From positions 6,141,443 to 6,168,942 of the forward strand of contig CM022672.1 in the NCBI GenBank assembly GCA_012295275.1: a DNA stretch of 27,500 nt, written 5' to 3'. The position numbers and the translations under genes are program-made. Below the pieces are notes generated by a model that saw only the letters and a program-made list of their open reading frames with translations, had not been told where the DNA came from and made no database searches. Positions 19,690 through 27,500 of the stretch are shown in pieces (positions within the stretch are counted from its first letter, which is position 1; every line of letters begins with the position of its first letter). Origin of the DNA: Chrysomallon squamiferum. Taxonomy: Eukaryota; Mollusca; Gastropoda; Neomphalida; Peltospiridae.

Positions 19690-20870
19690 AAGATCTCCAC
19701 TAGGGCGAATTTAATTTCTGTATCAGTGCCGTGGTCCGTGTGTATTTGGTAAGCCAGTCGCTTTTACTGCTTGTCCAAACATACTAATCCTAAGCGCCAT
19801 CATTGTCCAATAATTGTTGCGAGATCGGATGGCCCGGTTTGTAAAAAGGACGATCCTAATCGACGTCGCCGGAGAATTTATATTGAAACTGAAACGCGTA
19901 TGAAGCACCTTTCAGCCTTTCACTGAACAGCACTGTATAAATATACTTTATAATACGACCTTTGGAAGATACAGGTAAACCTGCATATTACGAACAGTCG
20001 TTTAGGTTTAGTTTATCAGTTTTAAAAAAGGCCGCTCTTCAGTATGAATTGTAAGAGCAAGTGACGTTTATTGCGAAATAAAGTATTAGATTTATTTGAT
20101 TTGTTTTATAGTGTATCTAACAAACGCTGTTCATAAATGTATATCGTGTAATAAAAAAAACAAATGGAAAATATGTTATACTAATTATGCTATACGTAAG
20201 TTTAATATAACTGTTTTATGTCCCATCTGTACTTCCATACTTTTTCAATATAATAAAACATTTTTCTGTTTGGCTCGCCGTACTTTCTCCATGGTAAATT
20301 GTCGAAACTGCTTCGATTACCGAACGTACGCCCAATATAAGCGTGGATTAATTTCTCCAGTATCGAGGATGATCTTGTCTGTTTACCCAGCATGCGTCGC
20401 GCGTCTCTCAGCTTCCACAGCCTCGGTCGTTTCCGCCGCATCTCCGTCTCCGCTGTTGACGTTGAATTAAAATTTAGCACGTTCGACAAATAAGCGTGAA
20501 AAAATGGACTTTTCGCCAGTCAATGAACATTTTGTTACAGCCAAACCAGCCTTCTATTTTCATGGAGAACAAATATTATGTACAATTACTTTTCCTTAGC
20601 TTATATCTGGCAGTGGTCTTAGAGACTGGTGGTCTTGTTTCAATATTAGACTTGGAGATCGTCTCCCGCGGGTTTGAGAAGAGTCAACACAGTGTACAGA
20701 CATCGGAGACGAATCAATAAGAATCAGGGGTGGTCCGTCTAACCCGCCCACCTCCTTACAGACAGAATGGACAGCACGTATTCCTCTCACACTTTGTGTA
20801 TATGATGTTGTACAACCTGTGTATGGTTTCATCAGCATCATGAATGTGGCAAATGAACTTTTTTGTTTTA
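19690..20870. promoter_or_regulatory. pair of complex islands
   Basis: GC-richer unique sequence at 19690-19970 and 20240-20870 is separated by an AT-rich stretch. ORFs of 61-124 residues exist on both strands (for example 20096-20470 +, 20202-20489 -), but they overlap, lack known domains and begin or end in AT-rich flanks. The best reading is non-coding, perhaps regulatory. Confidence 0.3.
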
Positions 20871-21280
20871 AAATCACTACTTGAAACTTTAAATGGTGTT
20901 ATTGCTTCTGTTATTATCTTTATTTTTTGTTTTGTTCTTAATATCTGCTGTCGTCACAGAAATATTCAAACTTTCTTTTTTTTCTTATATATATATATAT
21001 AATTATTATATTATAAATTATTTACTTAGTGATTTATTTTTGCATTAAATTACGTAAACGTTTTCTCTTGTTGAAAAAGCATTTGCTAAAGGTTTTTATT
21101 AGTAAGATTCTATATTCTATAATCTTACATATTTTTATCATATACTTTATTCTTTTTTTTTTTTTTTTTTTTTTTCTCCAAATTTTAATGTCCCTACATG
21201 ACAAAAATCTGTGTACCAATATCACTTCCAAATGCTAATTTTTATTGCTTGTTCTTACGTTAAGAATTACTATTAATACT
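20871..21280. other. AT-rich filler with TA and T-run
   Basis: A TA array at 20987-21001 and a T-run of about 25 at 21151-21175. No gene seen. Confidence 0.55.
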
Positions 21281-22200
21281 CTGAAAGGTCAATTCTACAA
21301 TTACGATGTAACGCGCAAGACCTTTCCACTTAAGGCCACGGGTTTATCCAAATACCACTTGTTCGACGAATAATGGCAACAGCTCCTCCGCAAAATTTTG
21401 TCATATTAATTATGAAAATAGATATTTCAACCAGAAATCATTAAACTGGATGCAAACCCGTGTTGTCAATGGATACTGCCATGATGGCGGAAACCATTCA
21501 GCGTCCCATCTGTTTGGCGAATGAATACTTTCGGCAACACTTTTCTAAATAATTTGTACCGCTGCCGCTCCAATATTCAACGGATATGATTTAATGGTGT
21601 CGGTATGTCAAGGCACAAACAACCTGGGCGCATGTTCATATATTTATAGCTTCCTCGCGTACAAAAGCCAGGTAGCTGATCAAACTTGTCGCGGCTCTAA
21701 TAGGCCGGAGTGATAGTTATTGCCCAGTCCGCCGTACGCTTGTTATCGTTGTCGCCTCGACCCGGAGTCATTAGGCTGTGAAATTATTGCTGGTAAATTC
21801 TGTGCACTACGGCTCATTTCTTAAAAGGACCACTATCGGTTCATTGATTGCCTTTAAAAGAAGGTGCTTTCTCTTTCACTGGCTTCGTATTGTTTTCGTC
21901 ACATATCGCACTATTCCGGACTTTGTCGCAGGTAATCGACTGATAGGGAGCGCGTGTCGCGAGCGCAGACCATATGCTGCAATGATTATGCGATTCCTCC
22001 CAGCGCCCAGCGAAAATTGGGCCGCACGGAGCTGCACGTGCGGAGTCGAGGTGTTTTAATTTATGGCGCTCAAAAACACACGTGCGCTGTTTTGTGGGCG
22101 AAAAATTTCAAAATGGCGCGATGCTCAAGTGAAAAGAGTAAGAACATTTGGCCAGGCAGAAATAGGTTTTTGTCTCTTTTGTGTACAACACGAGCTTGTT
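21281..22200. promoter_or_regulatory. large complex island, candidate enhancer cluster
   Basis: About 900 bases of unique sequence with many CpGs. It has CATATTAATTATG near 21402-21414 (homeodomain cores), octamer ATGCAAAC (21450-21457), GATGGCGGAAACC near 21483-21495 and AAAATGGCGCG near 22111-22121 (YY1-like), and ACCATATGC (21969-21977). ORFs of 66-99 residues overlap in several frames without any known domain. The regulatory reading is inferred. Confidence 0.4.
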
Positions 22201-23150
22201 TTGATAAAAATCATTCATCACATCTTTTGCGAACAACATCATTTAATTTATAATCTTAACTGAGCTGCAGCAATATTTAGGTACTTTTTTTTTTTTTTTT
22301 CTCCTTTGGGTTATTAATGGATGTTAATACCTATAATTTACTGGTGAACAACACAAAACGAATCGTTTCCAGTGCACCGTGACAGTCCATCAGTTACATT
22401 ATTCGCGGTGAAGAAGTAATTTTCATAGCTTTCTCTTCACCAGAATAATTGTTTAGACAACCGTAATGTAGGCTTCATTTATTTAATAAGCCATGTACAG
22501 TATTATATTAAGTTTTTACGGAGAAAGGGAATGATTTTATTTTGTGAGTGGTGATGTTGTTCAATATTTTAAAATCTGAATTAAACAAACGTTATTATGA
22601 ACAACTAATATTTATTATATTACATGATTTTTTATTATTTTTCATTGTAATATGTTATATCGCACTGTATTGTATTGTACTGTTTTGTATTGTTTTATTT
22701 TATATTATATGTTCTGTGTTGTATTGCAGTATTATTGTATTATTCATTAACTGACCATATCAGTTATTAAATTGAGAGCTGTTATATCACCATCCAGCTA
22801 AAAATTGTTATAATGATCATGCAAAAAAAAAAAAAAAAAAGATACATTTAATGTAGGGAAGAAAATTCACACAACTGATAAAACCCATTCAAAAACACAA
22901 CGACGCTAATACTGAAAGTTATTTATCTCATAAGTTTTTTTCTGCTTTCTTATTTTAATATGTTAAGATTTGCAAGATCATTTAACAATTTGAACGCAAC
23001 AGGGCTGTATGTGAGTCATCACGTATTATATTTACTTTTAAACATAATCTACGGAATTAACGCGATGATATTTCAGCAAATCGAGACTATAACTACGTAG
23101 AGTATTTTTCCTAGAAAAAAAGAAAAAAGAGAAAAGAAAAATGAAAGAGG
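22201..23150. other. AT-rich filler, no gene seen
   Basis: T-run at about 22285-22301, TATTGTA-type degenerate repeats at about 22660-22740, A-run at about 22823-22840, and A/G-rich tract near 23115-23148. Confidence 0.55.
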
Positions 23151-23840
23151 ATCTTTCCGAGACGTTATTCTGTTATGCCACGTATACCCCATGGCCTCGC
23201 TAACCCTTGCCTCGACAATTTCAAAATGTAAATGTGTACAAATATTTTCCAACCAAAAGTATTACATCGAGTTACCAACATCTCGCGACCCGAGACACGA
23301 TTTTCGTGTTTATACTGGCGAAAGCGGTGCTTCGAGTTTCACCTCGGCGTATCAAATTATTTAATTTGAAATCTTAGTTTAATAGGCGCTAGTCTCGCTT
23401 GCAGAGTCGCGTGCTCGGTCGCAGGCTTAAAGAGATAGCTTTGTAAAAGATATTTTCTTCTTTGTAAAAGATATTTTCACAGGCCTGAAAAAAAAGCATT
23501 TGAATACGGAGCGTCGAACATGTATCTGGATGGTTAGCAGAAATAAGATTAATCTTAGGGCTGCCTTTGACTGCTGAAGATCGTCAAACATCGTGTCAAA
23601 TGTTCGTGTTTATCGAACGATTCTCGTGTCGTCCGTCTACGTGCCTCATCGCCCGTTTCCGTGAATGGCTTGGGCAGGGTGCATGTGCCCATGAATTGAT
23701 TCGCCATGATACGATAAACTTCACATTAAATAGAAGATACATCCCATAACTGAAAACTAATCTGTCATTGTGGACAGCTTTCGCCTCCGTGACCTCTGAC
23801 CTAGCGGAGCAATCCCAGTGTTCGTGGCGGGCCACCATCG
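23151..23840. promoter_or_regulatory. complex island, candidate enhancer
   Basis: Unique GC-richer sequence. CTCGCGACCCGAGACACG near 23282-23299 contains TCTCGCGA (23281-23288), a motif seen in CpG-rich promoters. AAAGATATTTTC occurs twice (near 23446 and 23466), as a short direct repeat within TTTGTAAAAGATATTTTC. Overlapping ORFs at 23567-23749 (+) and 23596-23838 (-) show no known domain. Confidence 0.33.
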
Positions 23841-23947
23841 ATTAAAAATATATATATATTAAAAAATTAATATTTATAATTAATAAAAAAACAAACAATA
23901 TTATTGCAGATTTTGTACAAAAATAATATTAGGGACTATTCTCGGTG

Positions 23948-23949
<2 letters not shown>

Positions 23950-24038
<89 letters not shown>
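23950..24038. repeat. CT dinucleotide array, about 44 units
   Basis: An uninterrupted CT run, the longest pure dinucleotide array in the window. Its lack of interruptions suggests a young and variable locus. Confidence 0.97.
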
Positions 24039-24040
<2 letters not shown>

Positions 24041-24119
24041 ATGTGTCTGTGTGTTTCATTTTCCAAAAATGAAGATTTTATCATAATAAATAATAGATTT
24101 TTGATTAAAAACAAAAAGA

Positions 24120-24330
24120 GCTAAAATGTTTAATTTTATTTTTTCATTTTATTATTTTTTATTATTTATTTTATTTTATTTTATTTTTTATTTTTTTTTT
24201 TTTTTTAATCTTTTTTTATTATAACATTTTTTGTGATTTTTTATTATTATTACTATTATTATTATTTATGATGTTGTTGATTATTTGGGGTATTTATTTA
24301 TTTATTGATGTTCGTGTTCTGATATTGCTG
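24120..24330. repeat. T-rich low-complexity field
   Basis: ATTTT-type pentamers, a T-run near 24187-24206 and ATT units (about 24241-24267). No gene. Confidence 0.8.
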
Positions 24331-24443
24331 TGACTGGAGTTATTAACTATAACAATACTTTTTAACATAATTTATCTAATTTTCAGTTTTATCTAAGGCA
24401 TCTGACTGCATTATTAACGCTATTTTCTAATTCATTTCATCAA

Positions 24444-24573
24444 ATTCAGCTTTATCATCATCATCAACATCACTATTCAGCTTTATCATCATCATCAACA
24501 TCACTGTTGTTGTTGTTATTGTTGTTGCCACTGCTGCAGTTGCTGCTGCTGCTGCTGATCATGATGATGATAA
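24444..24573. repeat. 31-bp perfect tandem duplication followed by GTT/GCT/GAT triplets
   Basis: A 31-bp unit starting ATTCAGCTTTATCATC occurs at 24444-24474 and again, identical, at 24475-24505. It is followed by GTT, GCT and GAT triplets to about 24573. Confidence 0.92.
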
Positions 24574-25299
24574 CTGTGATGATTTATGTTATTTCTTTAT
24601 TCATCTGATATGCAATAAATCCATTGTTTTCGGAAGAAGACAAAAAAAAAATGAAACCACTAAAACAAACACAGCCGTAAAACCACAGCCATTAACGATA
24701 TGTATAATATTTTACTCATAATTACAGTATTTGTCATTAAAGTAATGGCTTAACAGAGGCTACAAAAACATGGGTGTTTTTTCATTAAAAATAATATCCT
24801 ATTAAAGCCATCTGTTCTTTTGACTTTATAACAAAACAAGGCATGAATTGACTTTAATTATTAATTCATTGCCAATTGGTGTGTGTCTTATCATCATATG
24901 GTCACGATATTGTTATTATTTGAAACCACGCTTAAGAGAGAACAGGTACAAGTTAGGACTTTAATAAACTAAATGCATCCTCAAATGCGACCATATGTTG
25001 CTGTCTGCTTTGGGAATAGAGAAACGATAGTAAAACAAACTGCATGGCATCGAAATGGTTGCAGAAAGTTTTAATTGTATTTCGCTTCTGTTTTTCCTCT
25101 TCTTTTTTTTCTTTTTTTATGTGCACGTAGTCTCTAAAGCAACAATTACTGCTAACGAATATCGACGTTTTTACAAGTTAAAACAAAAATTTGATTATTT
25201 CATCATGATAACGACAGATGGCTGTATGAAAGCGTAATTTTATACATTTCATTTTCGTTTGTGATTTTACTGCAAAAGAATTTTGTCTGAGAAAAATTA
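24574..25299. other. AT-rich stretch with a small complex patch
   Basis: No gene seen. The patch at about 24840-25060 carries CATATGGTCA (24895-24904) and GACCATATG (24989-24997), which are the same E-box core in opposite orientations. Confidence 0.4.
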
Positions 25300-25480
25300 G
25301 TGTTACAACGAAACCTCGGTGTATTTTAATGCTAACGGTTATTAGATCGTACGTTTGTTATAATGATGATACGAGAGAGAGGAAAGTTGCGATCGCTAAT
25401 TTTATTAACCGAAAATGGAGCCCCTCGCTGGAATGGGGAAGTAACACAATGGATGGGCTAGTGAGGATTATCCTGTGATT
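25300..25480. promoter_or_regulatory. small complex island
   Basis: Unique sequence with the palindrome GCGATCGC (25389-25396) and homeodomain-type CTAATTTTATTAACC following. No coding evidence. Confidence 0.28.
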
Positions 25481-25789
25481 TATTACGTATTTTATTTTTA
25501 ATTTCTTTCTTTTTATAGTTACTTATACCTTATTTCTTTCTGCTGTTATATTATTTATGTTTTGTTTTCGTTTTGTTTCGTTTTTTTTATTTGTTTGATT
25601 TCTTTTTGTAGGTTTTCTGGGGTGGGGTAATTTATTTATTATTATGTTATATTATATATTATTATTATTTATTTATTTATTTATTATTATTATTATTAAA
25701 ATTTCAGAAATAATCACTCAGTTGAAAAGTGTTCAGTGAAAGTTAACTTAAATGAATATTTATTAACTTGAAAACGAGTTCAAATTTAA
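25481..25789. other. T-rich and ATT-rich filler
   Basis: TTTCG/TTTTG tracts at about 25558-25585 and ATT/TTTA units at about 25630-25698. No gene seen. Confidence 0.6.
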
Positions 25790-26480
25790 AGGTGCATGAC
25801 GACACTAATTAAACTTGTCGCAGTTTAAATTAAACAGTGTCGCAGTGACGTGGAGAGAAATGTTACGGAAGTTCTTTTCCAGGGCAGCCATGATTATGTT
25901 TATTCATTTCTTTATTTCTGCTAAGAATAACTTTTGTAGCTGACATACGACTTCTGATTTAATAATTTTAACTTTAATTCGATATTCTTTATAACGTGTT
26001 AACGCATTCCTCTGTCAAACATTTATCTGCAGCTGCGTGATTCGGCAAACACATTTCTAATCCATTGTTACGTATTATCGTTAATTACCCCAGGGACGTC
26101 GCAAAGGCGACTTTTTATGAAAGCACCGCATTGGCGGAAGTGTCGTGACAGACGAAATTGTTCAACAGCATCTAATCAATTATGGGAAATAAACGAGCAA
26201 TCAACGACACTCGAGAGGTTTTACCAATAAAACGGAACGCTGGCTGGAGTATCGGAAATGGTGTGTGCGGTGCAGAACTGCCGCTTTAAAAGTGGTCACT
26301 CTTTTAATCAAGCAAGTGGCGGAACACTGGGGAGTCGAATAATAAATAATAGGTCACGTTTGGTTCCTACGCCATGTCGTTTTAGGAAAATTACCCCGAT
26401 CTCGAGAGATTCGCTTTATATTAATGAATCCACTTCGCTTCTGTCCGTGCGTACGACTGAAAATATAAGCAGTTTTTAGC
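25790..26480. promoter_or_regulatory. complex island, candidate enhancer
   Basis: Unique GC-richer sequence with TTAATTACC near 26081-26089, GACGTCGC near 26096, and GCATTGGCGG (26128-26137). GTGACAGAC (26145-26153) also occurs in the 18.3-18.6 kb island. A 73-residue + strand ORF at 26258-26479 is not convincing as a gene. Confidence 0.35.
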
Positions 26481-27299
26481 CGCTTGCAGGCTGAATATCA
26501 GAAGAAAAACATAACAGATTTTGTTGTTGGTTTTTTTCCTTGTAAAAATGCAGTTTGAAAAATATAAGTCTCATTGTACATCGAGAATCAAGGGATACTT
26601 CTTGTATGGCACCTAACAGATAATGTAACTCTGAGTTCAGATGCCTTGAAACAGTCATTCATTCTGTTTAAATGAAGAGAATATGACTTTATGTTAATAT
26701 AAATAGTGCAACGTTTTAAAACCGCTCCATCAGTAAACCGGAATTGCCCCAAAACCGAACGAATTCTGCAATTCCGTAACATGTCAAGCACTTAACTGTA
26801 ATACCTCAGCAAACAAAACACCACTCGAAAGCGAATGTTGGTTTTTGGGGGGAGGGGTTATGACAGGGTGGGGTTTTTTGGGGGGGGTTCTCCCGATGTG
26901 GTTGATTTTCGAGAAGTTTCACTTTGTTAAGGAAGATTTGTATCGCCGTCGTGAAAATGTCCTAAAACGAAAGTCGTTACTTTAAAATGAATTGCGACTT
27001 TAAATTATCTGATCGATATATCGTATTATTTAATATACAGTCTGTAGTGGTCATGTTACTGAATCAAATTACTGTTTTATAGTACAAAGCTTTAGAATAT
27101 AGATTATTAAAAGAAACGACAATTGGCAGGCGTGTTCAAACGACTTCTCGTTTTAGTTCACAGCGTTGTGGTAGTCTTAAGCAAGATGAAGATTTATTTA
27201 AATACAAAAATGAGAACAGAATTATATTTTTAGAACTTTTTTATTTCAACAGTGTATGTCTTGGTTAAAATTAATAATCTGAAGTATATCATTTCCCCC

Positions 27300-27300
<1 letters not shown>
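26481..27300. other. mixed AT-rich sequence with one G-rich tract, no gene seen
   Basis: The G-rich tract (26847-26887) is listed separately. Short minus-strand ORFs (26476-26658, 26588-26791) overlap each other in different frames and have no recognisable domain. Confidence 0.4.
26847..26887 (+). other. candidate G-quadruplex tract
   Basis: Five G-runs of 6, 4, 3, 4 and 8 bases lie within 41 bases, with spacers of 1, 8, 1 and 6 bases. This is the only strongly G-rich tract in an AT-rich window, and it fits a relaxed quadruplex pattern (one loop of 8). Confidence 0.6.
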
Positions 27301-27342
<42 letters not shown>

Positions 27343-27358
27343 AAGAAGAAGAAGAAGA
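27295..27358. repeat. C6, A39 and GAA tract
   Basis: Six C, one T, 39 A and then about five GAA units. It is the longest homopolymer in the window. No retroposon body or target-site duplication could be recognised upstream. Confidence 0.9.
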
Positions 27359-27500
27359 GTTTTTAGTGGAATGACAAAATAAAGTGCCGAATGGTAAGAG
27401 ATCTCGATGAAAGACGTGGAATAAACCGCCAAACAAGGTTGTATCTTGAAATAACACTCGGCAAATTACTTGTCTTGCCGTCACTTGCGCGAACACTTTT
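27359..27500. other. right edge, complex sequence of unknown nature
   Basis: About 140 bases of unique sequence. A minus-strand ORF (27230-27496) uses it for its N-terminus but then runs into poly-Phe from the A-run. No family recognised; it may be the edge of another island. Confidence 0.25.

Noticed and set aside
19697-19707. CCACTAGGGCG as a CTCF insulator site
   Set aside because: It matches only part of the core and lacks the rest of the consensus.
26258-26479. ORF beginning MVCAVQNC, reminiscent of the start of a THAP zinc finger (C-x4-C)
   Set aside because: The later Cys/His pair and conserved Pro/Trp/Phe positions of THAP domains are missing, so the resemblance is only the first eight residues.
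27302-27340. A39 run as the tail of a retroposon
   Set aside because: No element body, RNA polymerase III boxes or flanking target-site duplication could be seen; it looks like a simple homopolymer next to GAA units.

Overview
This is a window of animal nuclear DNA. It is AT-rich and crowded with microsatellites, and its one recognisable protein gene is a BarH-like homeobox gene (Barhl) on the + strand, split into three coding exons. The homeodomain and the block after it are nearly those of the BARHL/BarH family. The N-terminal FLITDIL repression motif, the intron inside homeodomain helix 3 and the C-terminal block QRPILPRMFIHGL support the same call. The repeat-rich, intron-bearing style and the C-terminal sequence suggest an invertebrate, perhaps a mollusc or other lophotrochozoan. 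That last step is an impression, not a proof.

Layout: 1-533 is the 5' flank and presumed 5' UTR. Exon 1 is 534-948, intron 1 949-5443, exon 2 5444-5666, intron 2 5667-9348 and exon 3 9349-9640, followed by a short 3' UTR with a polyadenylation signal at 9996-10001. The splice phases agree exactly (phase 1 at junction 1, phase 2 at junction 2) and give a 309-residue protein. Both introns mix simple-sequence arrays with stretches of complex, less AT-rich sequence.

From about 10.0 kb to the end (17.5 kb) I find no second protein gene. The region alternates between AT-rich or repetitive filler and 150-900 bp islands of complex sequence, at about 11.84-12.25, 13.50-13.83, 14.74-15.23, 16.44-17.34, 18.30-18.62, 18.96-19.25, 19.69-20.86, 21.28-22.20, 23.15-23.84, 25.30-25.48 and 25.79-26.48 kb. 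This is the usual look of a developmental regulator followed by a desert of cis-regulatory elements. Several islands hold exact matches to known factor sites: an ordered ETS/GATA cluster, a Rel site overlapping a CSL site, POU octamers, and repeated ACCATATG E-boxes.

The most unusual thing seen is in intron 2, where several decayed copies of the 3' end of exon 2 (the segment encoding homeodomain recognition helix 3) lie in a loose tandem about 0.6 kb downstream of the exon itself. Long ORFs elsewhere are nearly all products of triplet repeats and are not genes.
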